From: Gigaspora margarita
Lineage: Eukaryota > Glomeromycota > Glomeromycetes > Diversisporales > Gigasporaceae
Direction of reading: 5' to 3'
Length of the DNA: 64,000 nucleotides
NCBI GenBank assembly: GCA_009809945.1
Contig: WTPW01000674.1
Coordinates: forward strand, 239,724 to 303,723
Made by a program: the position numbers and the translations under genes
The notes under the pieces: generated by a model
What the model was told of the DNA's origin: nothing
Database searches by the model: none
The model's input: the letters and a program-made list of their open reading frames with translations, nothing else
Part shown: piece after piece, positions 55,660 through 64,000 of the stretch
Numbering within the stretch: position 1 is the stretch's first letter
Layout: the number at the start of each line of letters is the position of its first letter

Positions 55660-57759
55660 TTATCTTGGTTACCTTTTATATTTCTTTTTTTATTTCTTTT
55701 TTTGTTTGTTTTATAATATTACGAAAATACAAATCTTTCTCTCCGACTCACCCGAATCATTGTTTTTAGCACGTTCACTATCTATATATTTTTTTTATAG
55801 GATTTCTGATTAATCTAAATTTGTACGATTATATTATAGCTTTGTTGGATTGAGTGATCTTTGATAATATTGTTAGGTTATTTAATTTTATATACATTAT
55901 TATAGTATGTGATTTATTCTGTAATTAATATGTATATTTATATATATTTTTTGCACTTGATTTTTTTTTTCTTTTTAAATGTTGACTATAAACCTGCAAA
56001 CGTACAAGAAATTTTATCGAACAAAACTTGTTAATGTAATTAATAATAATCTGGTATTTTACAAGCTCATGCTATTCGAAGGGTAGATCAAAAAAGTAGG
56101 CGTAATGTCGTTATCTTAAAATGTTAGTAATTTGAGACTGAATTTATGTTGACTATATAAAATTTAGCGTTAGAGATTCATTTCGATATTTGAAATCAAT
56201 GTTTAAAATATACACTGTTTAAGTTATACTTACATTGTGCTACGTATAAAAATCATTTTTTAATATTATTACCAACCCGGATAAAATTTTCATCAGTCAT
56301 AGAATAAATCTTAAAATTTTATTGTATGTACATACTGTACGTACGCATGTACTTAACTGTTAAGATCGATCATTATTGCACGATTTGTTGCACTGTGAAT
56401 CTATATATATATATTTTTATAATAAAACAAGAACCAAAATTTATTTAAAAATTTTGACATGCTTTTACGTGTACTCGATTATTGTACAATATACAGTAAA
56501 TGGTCTACATGTTGTAAATACAGTATATAGATTTTATTTCTTTATTTGTAAGCATTTAGTTATGAATTTTGATATAGAATTGAATTATATATAGTAATAT
56601 ACATTATATTATATATTGTAATATATATTACTGTATTATCATACTACGTACTATATAACCTTTTTTTTTTTAATAAAATAATAAAATTACTTACTATAGA
56701 AAATATAGTGTATAGTACAAAAAATAGAATAAATAAAGCAGTTTATAGCAAAAGATATTTATAATAGTTTAATTATGATAGTATATTTTTTTATTAAATA
56801 CAAAATTATATCATAGTAGTAATTTTGTTTATATTATAATAATATTATCATTATTTGTAAATTTAGTATTAATTTAAATTAAATAAAATTTTTACTATAA
56901 ATAATATATTATTAAACTATAATATATTAAAATTTTATATAATTTAAATTAATAATACACTTTTTTTTTAACTTTAACCTGGCGATCATGTTATATTTTA
57001 TTAGATAATATAGTTATATTTGCAAATGCTATTACTACTTCTGATTCCAAAAGACTTAAAACTAAAATATAACTCGTCCAGTTGCCATAGGCACCTATTC
57101 ATGATCTGTTAGTAGATTTTGTCTCTTTATGTACTGTAGTTAATTATAACTTTTAAGTAATAGATCACTAGCTAATATCTACATCTATTTTTTTTTTAAA
57201 AAAATTTTTCTATTTAGATTTTGGCAGAACAGTTAATTAACCAATATTTGCAAATAAACAAAACTAACAAAAATTTACAATAGTAGTATAAGAAAGGGAT
57301 AAATAATTAGAATAAAAAAAAAATATGAAAAAATATGAAAAAACTATACAATCTAAATAAATAATAAAAGACAAAATGAAAAAAAATGAAAAAAAAGGTT
57401 TGATATACATATATAAAAAAATAATAAATAAATAAAAATAAAACAAAAAAACTATATTAACTAAAATTCTATCAAAAAATTTCACTAATGATTTTTTTTA
57501 AAATATCTTATATATTATTTATTGTTTATTTTATAAACCCAAAATTACTCATGATCTTGATTCTAATATCTTCTCAATTTGAAGTAAATATTGTTGATCT
57601 TTTAAAATAAATAAGTCAAAATGCCCACTTTGTTAAAATTTCAAAGAAGCCAAATATACCAGAGAGAAGAGTATTAAATAATAAAAAGTTTGTAAAAATT
57701 ATACTATATAGAATATTATATCTAACCAAGTATCTATTTCTACTTTTATATTTATAGAA
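55660..57759. other. AT-rich intergenic region
   Basis: It contains a CATACTGTACGTACGCATGTA stretch at about 56331, an AT-rich part with few features (56600-56960) and a purine-rich tract at about 57310-57460. That tract gives a hydrophobic minus-strand ORF which I do not believe. No gene was recognised. Confidence 0.4.
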
Positions 57760-57916
57760 CTTGACAAAGCTCTAAGGTTTTTTACTATATTTTTGTTTAA
57801 TAGCACTATAGTATGCCAAAGTACTTTACTTAGAAAGTTTCTAGAAATTAGCTAATTTCTAGATAGATAAGTGGATTAGCTGAAGTATTAGGTATAATTT
57901 TAGTTAAGATTTCATA

Positions 57917-59421
57917 ATTCTAATTAGTGTTCCGCAAGATCCGATCTGAGATCCGGATCTGATCCAGATCCAGTGCTTTGGATCGAATCAGATCCATGAT
58001 TTATAAGATCTGCTGGATCTAGAGAATCCGATCTGAAGATCCGTTTGGATCTGTTTGGATCTATTCACGCTGATTGGTTGTATTTTGTAGACTCTGATTG
58101 GTTAATATAACTGATCTTGTGTAATGGCTACACTAGATCGATAAATAAGTTTTTTTTTTTTTTATTATATAAGTTATATTTTTTTTTCTAATTTTTTTTT
58201 TCTAGTATCGTTATTGGTGTTGCTGTTTATTGTCATTTTTTGGCATCTTCATTTGAAATTGTCAGTTGTGTCATTACACCATTATTTACTAGAGTTGGTA
58301 CTTTGGTCTTCTTGCCTTTGGGTCATTGTTCTCTGGTACTGTTATGTCATTATTTGTTGGTGCTTTGGTTCTTTCACTGATTGCTATTGTTAACGGTACC
58401 TTTTGGTCATTACTGTATTATTGTTATTGGTGCTTTTTGGTGTTCTTATTTACAGTATATTCTCTTTTAGTAGGCCAGAATTTGTTTCTCTTTTGCTGGT
58501 TTGTCGATATCGTCGTTTATTGGCGGTGCATTTTTCTGGAGTCACCCTTTTTTGGTGTCATTTTCAGTATCTTTGTTTTCGTTTTTGGTATCTTATGGAT
58601 AATTTGTCTTTATGTTTTTGTGTGTGTACTTAGTTTTTTGCTCTGTAGGTGTTGCTTGATAGGTGCTTCATTTTTAGTCTCGTCGCTTAAAATTGTTGTA
58701 CGTTGGTATCATTACTTGGGAATCGTCGTATACTGGTTATGCTTCGTTTAGCTGGTATGTTTGTGTATTTTTTTTTTTTGCTTTTGGGCATGGAAATGTT
58801 TGGTAATTAACTGAGTAGTTGTCTTGATGAAATGGTAGCATAAATTAGAGGGTTTCAACTTTTTTTTAGCAAATAGTTAGGGGTTTTTTATAGTAAACTT
58901 TGTAATATAATGATGGTTAGTTTAGAGCCAATATGTTAGAGATTAGTAATAGAATTGCGGTACGATAAGTGACTATATTTCATGGTTAGAGTTAGAGTAG
59001 GATTGTGGTTCGTTGTAGGGTTCGAGGATTTAGCACAACATAATAGATTAATAAATTAATAAAATCGATTCTACAATATCGTTTGATTTGTTATGCTAAT
59101 TTTAATGACCTTTATAACATGGATGAATTGATTGTATAGTAGTAACAAAGTAATTTTGTAAAATTATTTAATTTCACAGTTAATAAAAATAATTACAAAC
59201 ACCGATTTTAAATTAATAAATGTTCTAATAAATCTTAAATGGGTCATAATATTAACCAATTATATTGTATTAGTTGTGTAACTATATCGGATTCAGATCT
59301 GGATTCAGATCTTTGGCTTTGAATTCAGATCTGATACATGAATCCAATCTGGTTTTCGGATCAGATCCGGATCTTTTAAAATATCTGTCCAATCCAATTC
59401 ATGCGGAACACTAATTCTAAT
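57917..59421. mobile_element. hAT-type non-autonomous element (family C), 1489 bp, 8-bp duplication
   Basis: The ends at 57925 and 59413 are TAGTGTTCCGCA and its exact complement, a classical hAT-like terminus. ATTCTAAT flanks both sides exactly (57917-57924, 59414-59421). The first about 120 bp and last about 120 bp are built from overlapping copies of GATCCGGATCT/AGATCTGGAT. The middle includes a T/G-skewed block (58150-58790) and AT-rich filler. No transposase is recognisable. Confidence 0.85.
58150..58790. other. T/G-skewed block inside the family C element
   Basis: The plus strand is dominated by T and G (TTGGTGCTTTGG, TATTGTTATTGGTGCTTTTT), so the minus strand is A/C-rich. Minus-strand frames give Asn/Lys/Thr-rich pieces such as VPLTIAISERTKAPTNNDI, broken by stops. 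This could be a decayed low-complexity coding segment. The plus-strand 141-codon frame (58326-58751) is hydrophobic only because of the T bias. A similar block lies at 60700-61040. Confidence 0.35.
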
Positions 59422-59478
59422 CCAAGTTACAAAATTATTTTTGACCAAAATTATAGATTTATTAATAATATTTAATAA

Positions 59479-59777
59479 TTAATAACTTTTGATCTATTAG
59501 ATCAAACTTAATAATTTAATTACAAAATAATTCTTTCAATAATAGAATTCTAGCAAGTCCAAAATTATTAAATGCAATCACAGAATCTTGATATTGAAAT
59601 AAATTTGTGTTACTATAAATAGCTTTAAAACTTTTATAGTAATACAAATCTATTTTAATCTAAGGCTTTAGTAATTAAATTTTAAAGATTTTTGAACTTG
59701 CTAGAATTCTTTTATTAAGAAGATCATTTTGGTATTTAAATTATTAAAATTGACCCAGTATATTAAAAGTTATTAAC
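59479..59777. mobile_element. Palindromic MITE-sized copy of the shared core, unit 1
   Basis: The left half begins AATAACTTTTGATCTATTAG and the right half is its inverse, ending ATATTAAAAGTTATT. It contains TCTAGCAAGTCCAAAATTAT and its inverse. The unit is about 300 bp long, directly followed by a second unit. Confidence 0.65.
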
Positions 59778-59803
59778 AATTAAGAATTAATTTTTAATAT
59801 TAA

Positions 59804-60117
59804 TAACTTTTGATCTACTAGACCAATTTTAATAATTCAACTATTAAAATAATTCTCTCAATAAAAAAATTCTAACAAGCCCAAAATTATTAAAATTTAA
59901 TTACTAGATCCTAAGATCAAAATAGATTTGTATTACTATAAAAGTTTTATAATTTATTAAAAAATTATAAACTATTTATAATAATACAAATCTTTTTTGC
60001 TATTAAAATTCTGTAATTGGATTTTAATAATTTTAGGCTTGCTAGATTCCTCTTAGTAAAAAGATCTTTTTGGCAGTTAAATTATCAAAATTGGTCTAGT
60101 AGACCAAAAATTAGTTA
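59804..60117. mobile_element. Palindromic MITE-sized copy of the shared core, unit 2
   Basis: It begins AATAACTTTTGATCTACTAG and ends with GGTCTAGTAGACCAAAAATT. The inner AACAAGCCCAAAATTATTAA is inverted as TAATAATTTTAGGCTTGCTA. It shares the core with 4827-6078 and 10509-10830. Confidence 0.65.
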
Positions 60118-60345
60118 TAATTAAACATTATATTTAACTTTTCAATAATATAAAATCTGATTGTCTAATTGGAATATTAGGTGTGAGTAGGTAGAAATGG
60201 GCTTATAGTAAACAAAAATCAGCTAATTTCTAGAAGCTTCTTTATAAGCCTAACTTTTGTCTTTTTTATCTCTATTTCAGTTTAGTAAAATATATAGTAA
60301 ATGAACTTTGTACTCAATAGCAGCTTGGTAAAGTTTTGTTATATT

Positions 60346-61563
60346 TAGATATATTAACTATAGAATTTTTATAGATTAGCTTTCTTGAATAATATATGTA
60401 TTACAGTATATTCAAAAAATTATTTAAAAAACTATAACCAATTTTTTGTTAAAAAATTATAAATTTTTAAAGCAAAAAAACAATAATAACCCATTATTAT
60501 AGCAACTCTTATATGATTAACCAATCATTTTTGAGATTGGTAACAGATACAAGATGTAGATGAGATTTTTTAGTTCATGTAATTAATTGATCTCTAGTTT
60601 AGGTTAGAATTATATGATCATATAGGCACTTTTCTGTTATATGAATTAATATAAAAAAATAAATACATAGAACTTTTTTTTAACCAATATTTTTTTTAAC
60701 TTTGGTATTCATTGTTGTGTTATTGCCTCTTTTTACTATTAGTATCATTTTTAGTTTTATTCTTGGTTTTGTTGTTGGTTTGGTGTTGCAATTGCTATTA
60801 TTGCATTTTTACTTGTTGTAGATAAGGTACCGTTGTTCATTTTATTAGTGGTGGTTTATTTTTTTCTATTGTATTTTATCATGTTTTTGATTTTCTTGTA
60901 CCACTATTTCATTTGTAGTATTTAATTTTATTTTTTTCTATAGTATCTTTATTTCATTATTTTATTGTTTTATTATTTTATTGTTTTGTCTTAACATTTG
61001 CTAGGTGTTGTAGCACTGTAATTGATATTGTTAATAGTTTTTTAACAAGAGTTTGTGTTAGATAAAGGATTGGATTAAATAGTCATATGAGATTAAAATA
61101 GAGATTAGATTGTAGTATTAAAATTAATATTAGTGCAGATTTGAGTTTTAAATAGTATAAAAATAATTATATGTATTATAAAATAAAATATATACAAAAT
61201 AGATAAAATGAATATAAAAGAATTTAAAGAAAAAAAAACAATTAGAAAATAAAAATAATCTAAATTTAATACAAAAATGCTTTTAATTATCTTTATAATA
61301 GTTGTTCAGATATTATTTTTCTGAAAATAAAAAAAATAATTTAATTTATAATCATCAGAAATTTGCAAAATTTGAATCCAAAATTTTTCAAAATTTTTCA
61401 AATTTGGTACCTAATCCAATTTTTTTCAAAATTTGTTTCAAACATCCAAATTTTGGCCAAATTTTTGATAAATTTTTTGGTTTTATATGATCTAACCACT
61501 AAAAATAGATTTGGGAACCCAGAAAATCATAGGCCCAAAATTTTAGATAAAGTCTAGTTGGAA
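60346..61563. other. AT-rich region with a T/G-skewed block
   Basis: 60700-61040 has the same T/G bias as 58150-58790 (TTGTTGTTGGTTTGGTGTTG). The rest is low-complexity A/T, with CCAAAATTTTTC repeats near 61378-61460. No gene was recognised. Confidence 0.4.
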
Positions 61564-61865
61564 GCTTTAGGTAGGGTTCCTCAAATTCAAATCAAATCAA
61601 ATATTGGGTTAATTTGAATTTGATCAAATCAAATTAACACTGATTTGAATTTGATTTGATTCAAATATTTGGATTTGAATTTGATTTGAAATTGACTTTT
61701 TAATAGTAATTTTCAAATCAAATCAAATATTTGTCAAATCAAATCAAATTTGGCCAGATTTGAATTTGATCAAATCAAATATAGTCAAATTTGAATTTGG
61801 ATTTGATCAAATATTTAATTCAAATATTTGAAGATCAAATCAAATTGCGGAACCCTAGCTTTAGG
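61564..61865. mobile_element. hAT-type MITE (family D) built of CAAATCAAAT repeats, 8-bp duplication
   Basis: The element at 61572-61857 (286 bp) has ends TAGGGTTCCTCAA and (complement) TAGGGTTCCGCAA, flanked by GCTTTAGG on both sides (61564-61571, 61858-61865). Nearly all the interior is CAAATCAAAT or its complement ATTTGATTTG in alternating orientation. There is no coding capacity. Confidence 0.85.
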
Positions 61866-62159
61866 AATTGTAATATGTGTATCAAAAAGTTTTGGAATTA
61901 AAATAAAATTTTTTGTTTGTTCCAATTACATGAAAATTGGGTTATTTGATTGGTCAATGGTGCTTTTCTAATGAAAAATATGAATTTTTTAAATAATTTA
62001 TATTCCAAATAATTTCAAATATTTAAAATTTTATTCAAAAATTATCCAAATATTAATCTATATTTAAATTTTTTACTCAAATTTTGTCCAAATATTAGTT
62101 AATTAATACCCAAATAAATTTTTGCAATTTGGTTTCAAATTTTTGCAAATTCCTAATAA

Positions 62160-62690
62160 TTATATACCAAATAGGAGCTGCATATATTACCATATATAGT
62201 AAAATTAGAAAAAATCAATTATTGTTTATTCAAATTTTTGGAATTTGGTATTGTTAGAGCAATATTGATCTGTTTTACTAAGCTAATTTTTTTATACCAA
62301 ATAACAAAAGTTGTAAAACATATTCTTGTAATTTTAATAGTGGTAAAATTATTAAAATGGCCCAGTAAATCATGAGATATTGTTAAAAAACATTTTGCAA
62401 CTATATAAAGTTTTTATATAAACAATAATATTGTTTATATAGAAACTTTATATAGTTATGAAATGTTTTTTAATGATATCTTGTTATCTGCTTGGCCAAT
62501 TTTAATGATTTTACCACTAATAGAATCACAAGAATGTGTTCTACAACTTTTGTTATCCAGTGTAAAAAGGTTAGTTTAATAAAAAAGATCAATATTGCTC
62601 TGATAGTACCAGATTTCAGAAATTTGAATAAACAATAATTGATTTTTCTTAGATATTACTATATATTGTTACTGTTTGGCATATAGATCA
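62160..62690. mobile_element. Foldback element, about 530 bp
   Basis: The arms meet near 62426 (AACAATAATATTGTT). Pairs include ACAAAAGTTGTAAAACATAT with its inverse near 62540, and TCAATTATTGTTTATTCAAA with its inverse near 62620. AAAATGGCCCAGTAAATCAT at about 62356 is a short form of the shared core. Confidence 0.65.
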
Positions 62691-63128
62691 CAAATTAAAA
62701 TAAATAATTTAAAATAAAATAAAATAAAATAAATTAATTAAAATAAACAAAAAAATAATTAAATAAAATGTTTTAAAAAATAGAACATTATGTATTATGG
62801 TACATCCCTTTTATATTTTATACTTTTTGAAATTTTATTAGAATAACTTCTGTTATACTTTTAATAAAAAATGTTTCTCGTACAATGTTATCATAGAATT
62901 AATTTTAAATTAATTTTAAATCTAATTTTAACCAAACTTCAACTTTAAATTTTTAATCTTCTAACTCTAACCTAACCCTAATTCCAATTATTATTATTTA
63001 TATTTGTTACTATAGAAGTGTAATATAATACATGGTATACCAAATTATAAATTTTATAAATAAATAATTTAAATTGAAACAAATTTAATTAAAATAAATT
63101 AAATAAAAAAATAACAAAAAAATTAAAG
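62691..63128. other. AT-rich spacer
   Basis: Simple A/T sequence with TAAAATAAAATAAAATAAA and a degenerate CTAACCCTAA stretch near 62970. No gene was recognised. Confidence 0.45.
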
Positions 63129-63394
63129 GGTTTATAATTTATTGCATCCTTCTATTAATTGAAAATTTTGTCTATGAAACCACTTTTGAAGTTTCAATAA
63201 AAAATATTTCTTGTGAAAATTTGGTATTAACTATACCTCTTCTCCATCCCAGGCCTTAACCCTAATCCTAATATTAATTAAATTTTAGTTTTTGTTTTGA
63301 TAAAAATTTTTTTAATTATTTGTTATACAAAATTAATGATCCATATAGTTATAATAGGGGGTGCAATATATTGTACCATGCAATAAATTATAAA
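63129..63394. mobile_element. MITE-like element sharing the 49-411 interior but with different ends
   Basis: The interior matches the 49-411 family (TGAAACCACTTTTGAAG, GGCCTTAACCCTAATCC). The ends, however, are TTTATAATTTATTGCAT and its inverse ATGCAATAAATTATAAA. There is no coding sequence. Confidence 0.5.
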
Positions 63395-63535
63395 ATCCAA
63401 AAATTAAAATAAAAAAAAATAAAAATAGTTTAAAAAAGAAAAAAAATTAATACAATACGAATTAAAAAAAATAATAGAATAAGTTAAAAAATAAATAAAT
63501 AAATTTTAAAAAATTAAAATAAAAAATAATAATTT

Positions 63536-63868
63536 CTATTTGGATACTAGGTGTATTACCACTTGATTATGCAAACAAATATAAAAGCCAATCAAAATAT
63601 TGAATTAAATGCACTTTGTAAATTATTTTTGCACAACAAAAATAAAATAAAAAATTAATGATATCTTAAAATTTTGTTTATAAAATTATTTTTGGGGCTT
63701 TAATAAAAAAAATTTCTTATAAAATTTGGTATAAAATATGCTTTATTTATTCTAGGCCTTAATCCCAACCCTAATATTAGTAAAATTTTTTTTATTTATT
63801 TGATAAAAATTATTTTAATTTACATATTATACAAACATTTGTATTTAATATACTATGTAGTAAATTAG
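63536..63868. mobile_element. MITE-like element, family 'CTATTTGGACAC', copy 2
   Basis: This is a direct copy of 49-411: CTATTTGGATACTAGGTGTA, AAAGCCAATCAAAATATTGA, AGGCCTTAATCCCAACCCTA and the TATGTAGTAAATTAG right end all correspond. No duplication was identified. Confidence 0.6.
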
Positions 63869-64000
63869 CTTTTTTCTAAAAAAATTTTTTAAAAAAAAAA
63901 AGAAAAAAAATTAAAAAAATACAAAAATTTATAAAAAATTTAAAAAAGCAATTTAAAAAAAAATAAAAATAAAAAAAATAAAGCAAAATTATTTTGTGAA
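63869..64000. other. A-rich low-complexity end of the window
   Basis: Runs of A with interspersed T; nothing recognised. Confidence 0.5.

Larger units (their letters stand above)
57760..60345. repeat. Outer inverted pair enclosing nested elements
   Basis: Segments near 57765-57890 (GACAAAGCTCTAAGG, AGCTAATTTCTAGA) and 60215-60345 (AGCTAATTTCTAGAAGC, TTGGTAAAGTTTTGTTA) are imperfect inverted relatives. Between them lie the hAT-like element at 57925-59413 and two palindromes at 59.47-60.12 kb. The limits are approximate. Confidence 0.35.

Noticed and set aside
58326..58751. 141-codon hydrophobic frame resembling a multi-span membrane protein
   Set aside because: The DNA is T/G-skewed and gives Phe/Val/Leu/Cys codons automatically. 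It lies inside a hAT-type element, and any real coding strand would more likely be the other one.
1..64000. LTR retrotransposons or gag-pol of Gypsy/Copia type
   Set aside because: No long direct terminal repeats, primer-binding site, protease or integrase motifs were found on either strand.

Overview
The window looks like a piece of a very AT-rich, repeat-saturated eukaryotic nuclear genome. It has spliced genes with short GT-AG introns, poly(A)-tailed retroelements with tRNA-like heads, several classes of inverted-repeat DNA elements and no operon structure. The LINE and Tnp2-type transposase relics resemble, from memory, those of arbuscular mycorrhizal fungi (Glomeromycotina, such as Rhizophagus, Diversispora or Gigaspora). 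That placement is an inference and was not checked against a database.

Layout. 0-20 kb is almost entirely inverted-repeat DNA elements and long palindromes, often nested. It includes two SINEs (3.96-4.62 kb; 18.39-18.98 kb, minus strand), a 1.6-kb Tc1/mariner-like element (6.89-8.50 kb) and a decayed array of exon-intron modules (17.6-18.35 kb). 21.5-23.7 kb holds a broken five-exon gene on the minus strand, followed by satellites (23.7-25.5 kb). 25.9-29.8 kb is a decayed Tnp2-type transposase gene carrying a MITE inside a MITE. 30.4-31.7 kb is a TA-flanked element carrying a SINE. 33.04-40.67 kb is a nearly full-length non-LTR retrotransposon on the minus strand, with endonuclease, reverse transcriptase, RNase H and zinc knuckle, broken by a few stops and frameshifts. 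42.2-43.9 kb is a hAT transposase relic split by a long SINE. 44-52 kb is much poorer in dispersed repeats. 52.06-54.35 kb is the only gene that reads as intact: an 11-exon, 442-residue RRM RNA-binding protein. 54.4-64 kb returns to foldback and hAT-like elements.

How the parts relate. Most of the window is autonomous elements (LINE, Tnp2, Tc1/mariner, hAT relics) together with the short non-autonomous elements that probably used their enzymes. Seven insertions have hAT-style 8-bp flanking duplications (six exact, one 7/8). Several insertions are confirmed by a paralogous empty site elsewhere in the window. The signals most worth following are a roughly 110-bp core shared by otherwise different long palindromes, hAT-like elements whose arms are packed with their own short self-complementary motif, and three SINEs that share one central block but differ in head and tail.
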